Assembly (NCBI GenBank): GCA_030549335.1
Contig: CM060197.1
Span: forward strand, 46,961,654 to 47,025,653
DNA length: 64,000 nucleotides
DNA from: Pontederia crassipes
Lineage: Eukaryota > Streptophyta > Magnoliopsida > Commelinales > Pontederiaceae
Direction of reading: 5' to 3'
Below, one piece after another: positions 36,090-46,960 of the stretch. Position numbers and translations under genes: made by a program. The notes under the pieces were generated by a model. The model was not told the origin of the DNA, ran no database searches, and worked only from the letters and a program-made list of their open reading frames with translations. Position 1 is the stretch's first letter, and each line of letters opens with the position of its first letter.

Positions 36090-37350
36090 TCACCGCCAGT
36101 TGCGTCGACTTGAAAATTGGAAGGTATCAATCCCCAACTTTAAACCTCAATCTGATAGTCTGATCTTCATCATAATTTTCTCATCAAATGGATACAACAT
36201 AAAGATCAGCATCAGCCATGGCGACGGACAGCTTGCTGCCTGCATGAATTACCATTGTGTGCCCTTACCGCAGCCAATGATATCTGCTTTCAGTCACCAG
36301 TTGAACAGATGGTCATAGAATTGAACAAAAAAAGATTAAATTTAGTAATCAGTACCCAAGATTTCTTCAACAACTTCACATTTTGCAGTGAACTTCAGAT
36401 GCCAGTCATGTCAAATTATAAATTTATTTTTTACATCTGCTTACAATGGAGGGAATCCAGGGTACATTTGAATGTAAGCATTGCCTCGCATGACCTTGTC
36501 AGAATGGAAAGGCCATAGTGTTTGATGAGTCGGTGTCATGGTTGTCCATTCTCAGGACACCACCCGACCATTCTGCTGGCCTTCCGTGAAGATCTATAAG
36601 ACTCCAGAGATCTCCTTCCACAGTGGCCTCTTTGTCGTGAAGTCCAAGGTTGTTAACCCGGTTGAATACATGTACTAAATGAATCTTATATTTCATATTA
36701 TGTGTAGTTTCCGGAAGCCTCGGTGAGGGTGGGAGTTCAGAAACGATGCCATATTGTCTTGGTAAGCTTGACCTTATGATGTATATGTACGTGCATGTTC
36801 CAAGTTACAAGTTTCTATTCGTCATGGATCCATGTAAGTACGTTCCTACTTAGGGTCACAGGTACGAGTACCCTTTTTTTACAAATTAATTTTTTATTGC
36901 ATACGTGTGATTATGAGTACCCATGAGTACTCATAAAGTACTGATACTGGGTGCTTACTCGGTACGGGTACATCGATGAATAGGGCGACACTGGCAGCAT
37001 ATCCCTTGAGGAATTAAAAAATCCAACCATTGAAGACCACATCAGTCTTGAGCTAGTTGAGCTCTTGTTGGACTTGTGTGTTAAGGTGGTCGAAATCCAG
37101 AGTTGTGTTAAAGCCAATGCAAATCATCCGGACCCTGGACGAGGAGGTCGTCGGGCATGCCGACCTTGAAGATGTAGTATATACCCCTGCTGTCCTTGTA
37201 GTTTGTGCACCTATGGTTGATGACGATGTCAGCGACGCATTTGATTCCTTCTGCATGGGATTCACGATGAAGGCCTTCAGCTCGGCTTATTGCGACATTT
37301 GGAACTCTCAAAGTCATAGAGCTCGTTGGGATGTACCCACCCCGCAAAGA
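36090..37350 (-). pseudogene. Alpha-amylase relic (GH13), copy 1, with inhibitor exon 1 inside
   Basis: Read on the minus strand from the right, the family pieces appear in order. First is [24 protein letters not shown] (37290-37170; region I DxVxNH with Ile for Val). Next is LDFDHLNTQVQQEL (about 37110-37065). Further left is a C-terminal half with MDNHDTDSS (about 36545, region IV DNHDT), a stretch matching the sequence before it, and a weak match to the C-terminal domain ending near 36100. The frame changes several times and the catalytic middle is missing. Between the two halves (36690-36850, plus strand) sits a copy of the inhibitor leader, exon 1 (MPYCLG, donor GTAAGC) and the first part of its intron. 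It is a dead host gene fragment. Confidence 0.8.
36758..36773 (+). pseudogene. Orphan inhibitor exon 1 inside alpha-amylase relic (copy 1)
   Basis: ATG CCA TAT TGT CTT G followed by GTAAGC matches exon 1 of the intact inhibitor genes, and the conserved leader lies before it. Homology ends in the intron about 75 bp on, with no exon 2 nearby. Equivalent orphans lie near 41262 and 55662. Confidence 0.7.
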
Positions 37351-37869
37351 AAAGGATTTAGAAATTTTGACATTGTGAACAAATTATATCAACTAGGTGC
37401 ATTCATCCTTTCTATTTGATAAATATAGCATCTGAAAAATAGAGTAGTGCGTATGCCACTTGGTACATAATATTATTTATATTAATTTTGAACATATATA
37501 TTAATTAATATAATATATAATATGGATGAAATAAATGTGTTCTTTACATCACCTTGTTCCCTAATTTTCACCATTAGATCTTCATTCAACTATGATAAAC
37601 TATTTGAGAGATTCAATCATGAACCGTTGGATGGATATTTGTTGGTGTAAAAAATAAGAAACAAGATGAGGTTGGGAACATCAAAATTGAACTCATATAA
37701 TATATATCATACTGCTAATAGTAATTATAGATTTATATAAACCTGTTATATATTATATTCTATAAATTTAACCTATCCATAATTATATGATTGGTACATT
37801 ATTATGTGTTTTATTATTTATATAATATCAATGATGTTATATTAATCTATTTAAATCTAATTCACTTTT
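37351..37869. repeat. AT-rich spacer of duplication unit, no gene
   Basis: It aligns with 56262-56795. No coding potential was seen. Confidence 0.7.
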
Positions 37870-38345
37870 AAAATTTGTGAAGCCTCACTAGCCTTCCACG
37901 GTCGAAGCCGGCCGTTGCGAAGCCTAACGGCCTTACTGCGGTCGTCGTTGGTCGCTTCGAAGTCGGACGACATTGCTGCAGCCGTCGTCGTCCGTTGGGA
38001 GGCCGGACGGCCTTGCAGCGTCCGTAGGCCGACTATAACAGCTGGATCCAGCCGCTCACGTTGTCGGCCCCTCACGATCGTTGCTAGGCGAATCTGAGTG
38101 TGAACCGACCGGATCTAGCCGCTCATGCCGTCGACCGCTCACGATCGTTGCTAAGCAGATCTGAGCGTGAACCGGCCGGATCCGGGCCTTTCACATGGCC
38201 AGAACCGGCCATGCACAGACAGATCCGACAGTGAACGCCCGGATCCGGGCCGTTCACGACCAACCAGCATTGCACTCATATCTGGGCTATTCACGGCCGA
38301 AGCAGCCATGCACGGCCGGAACCGGACATGCACACCCCGTTTCAA
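37870..38345. repeat. GC-rich island of degenerate GTGAAC...GGATCCGG repeats
   Basis: A sharp switch from AT-rich to GC-rich DNA. Variants of TGAACGGCCGGATCCGGGC and its inverse (GCCGTTCACG) recur every 25-40 bases. It aligns with 56795-57270. Possibly subterminal repeats of a DNA transposon, but no ends were found. Open frames here are composition artefacts. Confidence 0.55.
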
Positions 38346-38353
38346 AATGAAAA

Positions 38354-40560
38354 TTAACTAGAACTACAAGATTATTCAACATGCGATACGTCATATTGAG
38401 ATGATCCTTGAATTCATTAAAAAAATATCCTTTTGAAGGGAAAAAGTACAATTTAATGTATACATGAATTAACTCTAAATTAATTATGAGTATAAATAAT
38501 TTTATAATTTTCAGATCTATTCATGTGACACAGAACAACCTCCAACATCCTTATGCCAATTATCTACAATATTGGCATAAAATGTACGAAAACACATGAA
38601 ATCACACTTAATTAACTACAATATTTATGATTGTTTATTTTTTTAGAATAAAATGTACCGTCTCAATAATAGAATTGATGAATATGAAAATAGACATGAC
38701 CGAGGAAACTACCAAATATGATTACTTTCATGACCATTTCTTCTATTGAGTTGGTATTTGTGGCACCTTTGTGCAAGTTGGACATGCAGGTACTCTACCA
38801 GAAAGCTTCCTAAATAAGGTTGTCCATTATGTCCAATCTCAGCAATATTGTTGAGCAATAAGAAGATATACTAATGAAAAGAAAAGAAAATGAAATCGTG
38901 ATGCATATTACCTTCTCATATTGAGCTCAACTATCATTATTCTGCTACCACGACATGGCAATGGTCTCCTTTATAAAGATATTAGTAAACTTCCTCGCGC
39001 TTTGCCCAATTATAATGTTTTTTATCAAAACTTTTTTAAATCACGAATATAATATAAAGCATCAAATAAATAAAGATGCATCATTATGATTATATATATA
39101 TATATAAAGTAAAGAATAGAAAATAAAGATGGCAAAATAAAGTGTCATTTTTACTTCCCAGCCATTTGTAAGATTCAAAACATTAAATAATACAGCAAAA
39201 AATGAAAAATAATTTGATGCTGTATTAAGAGTTAATCATATAAGTGTACCATGCTATAATAGGTTTATGGAAAATTCTAAAATTGATGATAAAATTGAAA
39301 ATTGTAAAAAATAGATAAATATGAATGGCGGAATCAAAAGTAGTATAACATATTTACGAAACTCTCATCACATTTTGGAATAAAAACCACATTATCAATT
39401 TTTAATGCATGGAGTTAAGACAAGAAGTTAGAGACATGTTGACAATGACTTGAATATGAACCCATTTGTAATCCTAGTTCAACTCTTATGTTAGTCAAGT
39501 GCTAAGATAGTGGGGTCAGCAATGGTCGGATTTTAAGATTTCTGTTTGCTATTCTGTATTGGAGTTCCTTATATAAACTCCAGGCTGGTTGTCAAGTTCG
39601 AGTTTCTACGTAAGTTCTTTTTAAGGGGGTAAAATCGTTTCGTAGATTCAGTTTGTAAATACCTAGAGTTTAAGTACGATGCAAATTGAACTAATAAATT
39701 CAATAACCATATTAAATATGCAAATATATAATTATTATAAAAATAAAATATAACTCATAAATAAAAAAATCACAAATCAAACATTATTCATGACATTTAA
39801 CAATTAGAACATTCAATCATGAATAACCCATCTCAACATTGCCAATATGAAAACTTATATTAATTCAATTAAAGTCCCAAAAATTATATGAAACATATAT
39901 ACTTAACAAATAATTTTCATATTAAATATTGCATTGGTCTAATATAAGTTTTGTCGTATTATATATTTTTCGATGTTTTGATTCAAAGAATTAAATAACA
40001 AAGAAAGAAAATATAATACTAATATTAACTCACACTAAAGTTATATCATTATAATATTTATGTTTAATTAATAAAATATATCATAATTTCATGTTTATAT
40101 TTTATTTAATAGTACTGGGATTAATGAAAAATTAATTCAAAAGAAAATTACAAAGAGGAGAAAACAAAAAAAAAGAGTCATAAACAAAAAAAAAGGAGCC
40201 TCTAACTAACTTCAACCCGGGACCAATGAGAAGACTACCGTCATCTCAGCCATCATGACCACATACAACATTCGTTATATATTCGACGGGTTTACTAATT
40301 AAGCGTACGATTTCAACTTTTTAAATTGTAATTGCAGAAGAGTTTAATGCAAATTCTAATTTTATAGCGAGTTCATTTGGGTTTCCACCTAAACTCATAA
40401 ACTCGTCCGAGTTTAAGTATTAATCCTTTGTTCAACGTTACTTCTGCACCGTTATGAGAATGAAGCCTAAATAGTAAAATTAAGTAATTTTATCAGTCGA
40501 GATTAAGGGAAAAAATAATAAGAGGCGAAATCTACAAATAGAATTGGCAGGCACACTCCA
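38354..40560. repeat. Partial extra copy of the downstream block (unit A')
   Basis: It begins AACTAGAACTACAAGATT, aligning from 33440 onward, and continues to 40215 in line with 35330. It lacks the inhibitor gene and promoter. It includes a copy of the unidentified stretch (38510-38850) and of the truncated LTR (39437). Confidence 0.82.
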
Positions 40561-40589
40561 TGCATGTTAATTAGCCCTCCTTAACATGA

Positions 40590-41690
40590 CCACTGCCAGT
40601 TGCGACGACTTCAAAATTGGAAGGTATCAATCCCCAACGTTAAACCTCAATCTGACAATCTGATTTTCATCATAATTTTCTCATCAAGTGGCTACAACAT
40701 AAAGATCAGCATCCGCCATGGCGACGGACAGCTTGCTGCCTGCATGAATTACCATTGTGTGCCCTTACTGCAGCCAATGATATCTGCTTTCAGTCACCAG
40801 TTGAACAGATGGTCATAGAATTGAACAAAAAAAGATTAAATTTCGTAGTCAGTACCCAAGATTTCTTCAAACTTATGAACAACTTCACATTTTGCAGTGA
40901 ACTTCAAATGCCAGTCATGTCAAATTATAAATTTAATTTTTACATCTGCTTACAATGGACGGAATCAAGGGTACTTCCAGATGTAAGCATTGCCTCGCAT
41001 GACCTTGTCAGTGTGGAAAGGCCATAGTGTTTGATGAGTCTGTGTCATGGTTGTCCATTCTCCGGCCACCACCCGACCATTCCGCTGGCCTTCCGTGAGG
41101 ATCTCTAAGACTCCAGAGATCTCCTTCCATAGTGGCCTCTTTGTCGTGAAGTCCAAAGTTGTTAACCTAGTTGAATGCATGTACTAAATGAATCTTGTAT
41201 TTCATATTATGTGTAGTTTCCCGAAGCCTCGGTGAGGGTGGGAGTTCAGAAACGATGCCATATTGTCCTGGTAAGCTTGACCTTATGATGTATATGTACG
41301 TGCATGTTCCAAGTTACAAGTTTCTATTCGTCATGGATCCATGTAAGTACGTTCCTACTTAAGATCATAGGTACGACTATCCATTTTTTACAAATTAATT
41401 TTTATTGGATACGTGTGATTATGAGTACCCACGAGTACTCATAAAGTACCAATACTGGGTACGTACTCTGTACGGGTACGTCGATGAAATCGGAGTACTC
41501 GTGCATCATAGGGTGACACTAGCAGCATATCCCTTGGGGAAGTCAAACATCCAACCATTGAAGACCACGTCAGTCTTGAGCTAGTTGAGCTCTCGTTGGA
41601 CTTATGTGTTAAGGTGGTCGAAATCCAAAGTTGTGTTGAAGCCAATGCAAATCATTCGGACCCTAGACGAGGAGGTCGTAGAGCTCGCTC
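40590..41690 (-). pseudogene. Alpha-amylase relic, copy 2, with orphan inhibitor exon 1
   Basis: Same structure as 36090-37350. The C-terminal half is clearest here: HTDKVMRGNAYIW at about 41010-40975 matches the amylase stretch SDKVMxGYAYI just after DNHDT. The N-terminal half is shortened, keeping DFDHL-type wording near 41600 and losing the NHRCTNYKD part. The orphan exon 1 (MPYCPG, GTAAGC) lies near 41257-41272 on the plus strand. Confidence 0.75.
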
Positions 41691-41810
41691 AGCTTATATG
41701 ATTGGTACATTATTATATATTTTATTATTTATATAATATTTTTGAAATTTGGCTTTTAAATCTAATTCACTTTTAAAATTTGGTTTTTTTTATTTTTCAG
41801 TTATTCTTAG
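41691..41810. other. AT-rich spacer with internal junction
   Basis: It jumps from amylase relic sequence to sequence matching 37785-37860, so about 450 bp present in the first unit is absent here. It ends at the solo LTR. Confidence 0.5.
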
Positions 41811-42177
41811 TGTTGGAATAGTGCCCTTTTGGGCACATGGGCCGCACATACGCGCGGTCCATTAGGGCGAGGCGCATGTCTATGCAGACACATCATCATA
41901 CGCGCGATGGACGCGCGTGATGCGTTCTGCCTATCTTGTCGTCCAAGTCTCCCCATCCTATAAAAGGGGACCCATAGCATAGGTCACAAACACACTTTCG
42001 CAGAGGTTCGTCCAAAGTACTTGTGCTATGGTAAAGAGTTCCATTCCCCAGAGGTTCGGTTCCCGATCCCGAGGCGCAAGTGCGTTCATCAAGAGTTCGT
42101 GGGAAAGCCCCGACGATCCGCTTCCGGATCCGCTACCGCTGCAAGAGGTATTCAATTTATATCTGTTATAAATAACA
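41811..42177 (+). mobile_element. Solo LTR, probably Copia
   Basis: 367 bp from TGTTGGAATAG to ATAACA, with a perfect 5-bp target duplication CTTAG at 41806-41810 and 42178-42182. The TATA box CCTATAAAAGGG at about 41958 has a GC-rich region after it, as in an LTR promoter and leader. No primer site or coding part adjoins. The family is inferred from the TGTTGGAA start. Confidence 0.85.
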
Positions 42178-43758
42178 CTTAGTATTATTTATTACCACAT
42201 ATTTATTTCCTTTTCCTTTTCATTTTTCCCATAGTTGATCCTTCCTTTTTTTTAAAAAAATTTATTCTTTTCTAATTACTTATTATATTTTGAAAACTTA
42301 ATACTTATACAATTATTATTATATAATCCTAATGTCACTCATATTAATGAATCACTATTAATTATTTTATTATGTTAGTTTATTTAATTTATTTCTTCTT
42401 TACTGAATTGTTTTATTTATTTTAACTTCAAAAATTTCTCCCTTAATCATTTCTTTTCTTCATTATCATTTATTCTTCTTATTAATTATCTTCCTATACT
42501 TGTTTTCCTCCTATTTTTGTTTTTAACATCTGATTACTTCTTTCCTTAATTTATACATTTTTTAAAAAGAAAATTGCTTCCATTTCTTAACTTCTTTCCA
42601 TTTAAATTGACTTTTTTAAAAAAAATTGCACTAAACCAGTTCGTTGTTTGTCGATTCAAGGTCTAAAATGATTTTGGACCACAAACGGACCAGACAAACC
42701 GATCCGATTTTAATAGCATTGATTTATTTGTATCATGTATCATCTCAAAAGGTAATTATTGACTTTTACAAATTTGGAAACTGATCGATCATGAATTAAT
42801 TAAGTAAAAAACTGAAATGGAGTTCTGAAACTGAAAAAGCTGAGCATTGATGCAATGTTAATTAGCATAGTTAAATCACTCAGACAGAAAATGCAACTCA
42901 CAAATATTAATAAAAATCTATTCAGAGTTAAAATTAAATAATTGGAGGGGAGTTGGATGGTAGAAAGAGATGGATTAAATAATTGTAGGTTACATTATGC
43001 ATGTTAAAATTAAAATGCGTAAAAAATCACAACACTTAAAAAAAGAAGTTAAATTTTGCAATGTAAGCCTCCCAAATGCATCAGTTATATATATCTGATG
43101 GAGTCAATGCAATAAAACGGTGTCTTCTTTTACGTTGAGAAGATGGACATAAAAGCGTTTGATAGAATAATATTTTTATAACAATCAATTGACAGTTCGG
43201 ATTCCAAATTTATTAGCTCTTAATATTTCTTCTTAAATGTATAATATTAATAGCCATCAGTTATATATCTCATATTTTTTGTATAATAATCATTATCATT
43301 TAGGTGAGGGAAAACAATGCACGAAGTAAATAAAAATGAGATGTTTTAGAAAATGAAATATATAAATGTATCCGATCTATTAATATAATTGATTTAAATC
43401 TTTCATATTTTTTAATATTTATTTATTTTTAATATGTGGAGTTAAGTTAGAGAAGTGGGAGAGTTTATTGCAATGGTCAAATATGAACGTTTCAATTTTT
43501 TCTTAAACTAAATATCTCATTAACTCACTTTTGTAGCTTAACTCCACACATTAAAAATATCTCATTAATTGAGTTTAAGAAAAAAAATTGAAACATTCAT
43601 ATTTGTCCTTTGCAATAAACTCTCCCACTTCTCTAACTTAACTACACATTTAAATAAATAAATCTTTAAAAATAAAAACTCAGAAACAAGATAAATAAGA
43701 ATGACGAGTAAAGAAATAATGTAAACTAATTACAATCCTACCTTTGATCTTTAGATTA

Positions 43759-43790
<32 letters not shown>

Positions 43791-44400
43791 GTATATATTT
43801 ATGTAATCAATTAGTTAGTGGTTATTTAAGTTGATAGTAGTGGTAGAGGGAAATTTATGGAGTTACAATTAATTGGGAGATGGGTTTAGGATTTTATGTC
43901 ATTTACTATTTTAATTGATAATATTAAAAGATATGTTTGTTATGAAATATATAGGAAATTTGAAAAAAATTAAACTTACACTTCTCTAATTTAACTCCAC
44001 AAATTAAAAATAAATAAATCTTAAAATGTTAAAAAAAAGAAAAATAGGAATGATGAGTAAAGAAATAATATAAACTAATTACAACAGTAACATTGATCCT
44101 TAGAATTATATAAATTTGCATGAATTTTATGTAATGATTGTAATATAAGAGTTTATGCTATTGAAGATTATATGGTTTTAAAGTGGGTGAGAGTATAGGA
44201 ATTGATTTGAAAGTTTAATAAGCTTGTTCATGCACTGACATTCACATAGATATGGAGAAATTTTAGGGAAAAATATGTGTGCATGCATTCATGCATTCAC
44301 CTGCATATTCATTCCCTTATTTAAGGTATAACCTCCGCCTTTTGAATTCATGCACCACCTGCATATTCATGCATTTATCCACATTAAATATATGCATGAA
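42178..44400. repeat. Leader and upstream block of duplication unit B
   Basis: It aligns with 28985-29690 and then 30702-32080, without the Mutator-like element. It contains the hairpin 43434-43649 and TA repeats near 43760-43800. No gene was recognised. Confidence 0.82.
43434..43649. repeat. Foldback MITE-like hairpin, second copy
   Basis: Same arms as 31307-31518, starting ATGTGGAGTTAAGTTAG, with the inverse at the right end carrying one change. Confidence 0.7.
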
Positions 44401-44437
44401 TGTGGAAATCTAGGTATAACCTCCGTCTTTTGAAACT
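44327..44437 (+). promoter_or_regulatory. Duplicated promoter box upstream of inhibitor gene 2
   Basis: AGGTATAACCTCCG(C/T)CTTTTGAA occurs twice about 85 bp apart, just before the TATA box, with CATGCA-type (RY-like) motifs between and before. The same pair is found at about 60703 and 60790, and less perfectly near 32005-32115. A regulatory role is inferred from conservation and position. Confidence 0.45.
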
Positions 44438-44448
44438 CCAGGTTCGCC

Positions 44449-44455
44449 TATAAAA
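44449..44455 (+). promoter_or_regulatory. TATA box of inhibitor gene 2
   Basis: TATAAAA at the same place as in the other units, about 635 bp before the ATG. The probable 5'-UTR intron is 44549-45045. Confidence 0.6.
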
Positions 44456-44548
44456 TGAAAATCAATGTGTATCATGGGTATGCCTTCTTGGCACTAGTTC
44501 TTGGGAAAATATCTATTGAACCACATCTTCGCTTCGACTTCATATAAG

Positions 44549-45045
44549 GTACGAATTATATATTCTTTAGCTCTTGCATTAAATAATAACAAAAGGAGAT
44601 GAAACAGGTCCCAAATTGAAACAGGTACATGTTGCATGTACCTACCAACCATTTTGCATCAACAGCTTCAGAGTTTGATCCTGTGACAAATTCCTACGTT
44701 CCTTTCTTATCTTATTGGACGTTTTAAAGGATTCACATGAATGAAAATAAGGGTGCACACAAGTTCGAATTTCACCAGTGGAACAAAAATTGTACCTCCT
44801 TATTTTCAATCTTTTCTTTGTATTAAATCCGTGGACATCCTTTTCTAACTGAAAACAAGGATATACACGAATTTTATCCAAAACTATCTCTCTCATCAAT
44901 GTGTTTGTGTATGTCAATATCTCAATATCTATAAATATATGTGCACAGCGATCTAAGATTATAACAATCGTCTCTTGCTATAAACTGATATGGCTATACA
45001 TAAATACATGTTGTAAATGAATCTTATGTTTCATATTATGTGTAG
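44549..45045 (+). other. Probable 5'-UTR intron of inhibitor gene 2
   Basis: The donor AAG|GTACGA and acceptor GTGTAG are both conserved with the other two genes. Confidence 0.5.
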
Positions 45046-45083
45046 TTTCCGGAGGCCTCGGTGAGGGTGGGAGTTCAGAAACG

Positions 45084-45446
45084 ATGACATCTTGTCCTGG
45101 TAAGCTTGAGCTAATAAATTATTAGTTCATGGATTATGATTCATATGTACGTGCATCTTCCAAGTTACCAGTTTCTATTCGCCATGGATCCCATGTAAGT
45201 ACGTTCCTACTTAGGATCTCCATTAATAATCCAGCTAAGAATTATACAGGAAAAGCCACATGGCCAGAGCTCGTTGGAGTGCCGATGAGGAAAGCAGCTG
45301 ACATTATCGAGTCGGAGAACCCGGCGGTGACGGCGATCATCGTGAAGCACCATTGTGAATTCGTGACAATGGATTACCGATGCGATAGGGTTTGGGTTTG
45401 GGCGGACATTAACCAGCTGGTGGTCAAGATGCCTATCATCGGATAG
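45084..45446 (+). CDS. Potato-type-I serine protease inhibitor, copy 2
   Basis: Exon 1 is 45084-45099 (MTSCP plus one base, donor GTAAGC) and exon 2 is 45250-45446 after TTATACAG, giving 70 residues. It has the same family marks as copy 1: CPGKATWPELVGV, the ESENP turn, the reactive loop EFVTMDYRCDRVWVW with Met as P1, and the C-terminus VKMPIIG. Compared with copy 1 it has HH in place of RG just before the loop Cys, DINQL for DITQL, and no extra Ala at the exon junction. There is no signal peptide. The frame is intact and splice sites are good. Flanking noncoding DNA is almost the same as in copy 1, so the duplication is recent. Function is by family: inhibition of chymotrypsin/subtilisin-like proteases. 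Confidence 0.91.
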
Positions 45447-45449
45447 AAT

Positions 45450-46960
45450 CCAACGGATCGATCCTGATCTTGATCATAACCGGTCCTAAGTAATAAATGT
45501 ATGAATGGAAAATGATTAGTAATAAAGGTCTAAAATAAAGTAATTTGGAATACCCCATGCTTGATAGGTTCATGCATTAATTCGTGAAGGACATCCATTT
45601 ATATGGTTTATGTTTTTAAAGAACTAGCTTGCTTGTTAATATCGTCTTTATTCATAATTAAACGTTAATTAACTAATTAACTAATTAACTAATTAAACAC
45701 CTCATGCTATTCATTTTGAAAATTTTTATCCCGATGGACCATTGTATAGCCACAACTAGAACTACAAGATTATTCAACATGCAATACGTCATATTGCGAT
45801 GATCCTTGAATGCATTAAAAAGTATACTTTTGAAGGGAAAAAGTACAATTTAAAGTATACATGAATTAACTCTAAATTAAATATCAATATAAATAATTTT
45901 ATAATTTTCAGATCTATTCATGTGACACAGAACAACCTCCAACATCCTTATCCAATTATCTACAATATTGGCATAAAATGTATGAAAACACATGAAAACA
46001 CATTTAATTAACTACAATATTTATGATTGTTTTTTTTTTAGAATAAAATGTACCGTCTCAATAATAGAATTGGTGAATATGAAAATAGACATGAGCGAGA
46101 AAACTACCAATATGATTACTTTCATGACCATTTCTTCTATTGAGTTGGCATTGGTGGCAATTTTGTGCAAGTTGGACATGCAGGTACTCTACCAGAAAGC
46201 TTCCTAAATAATGTTGTCCATTATGTCCAATCTCAGCCATATTGTTGAGCAATAAGAAGATATACTAATCAAAAGAAAAGAAAATGAAATCGTGATCCAT
46301 ATTACCTTCTCATGTTGAGCTCAACTATCATTATTCTGCTACCACGACATGGCAATGGTCTCCTTTATAAAGATATTAGTAAACTTCCTCGCGCTTTGCG
46401 CAATTTTAATGTTTTTTATCAAAACTTTTTTAAACCACGAATATAATATAAGAGAGTAGAATCAAATTATATGTAAAAGCATCAAATGCTAATAAAGATG
46501 CATCATTATGATATATATATATATATATATATATAAAGTAAAGAATAGAAAATAAATATGGAAAAATAAAGTGTCATTTTCTACTTCCCAGCCATTTGTA
46601 AGATTCAAAACATTAAATAATAAAGCACATTAAAAATAAAATAGTGGGGTCAGCAATGGTCGGGTTTTAGGATTTCTGTTCGCTATTTTGTATTAAATTT
46701 TTTTATATAAACTCCACGATGGTTGTCAAGTTCGAGTTTCTATGTAAGTTTTTTTAGGAGGGTAGAATCGTTTCGTAGATTCAGTTCGTAAACACCTAGA
46801 GTTTAAGTACTATGCAAATTGAACTAATAAATTCAATAACCATATTAAATATGCAAATATATAATTATTATAAAAATAAAATATAACTCATAAATAAAAA
46901 AATCACAAATCAAACATTATTCATAACATTTAACAATTAGAACATTCAATCATGAATAAC
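45450..46960. repeat. Downstream block of duplication unit B
   Basis: It aligns with 33116-34930. It contains the unidentified stretch copy (45910-46250) and a TA repeat (46511-46536). No gene was recognised. Confidence 0.82.

Noticed and set aside
37053-37419. Plus-strand open frame of 120 codons
   Set aside because: It is the reverse of the alpha-amylase relic. The minus-strand reading has the family motifs.
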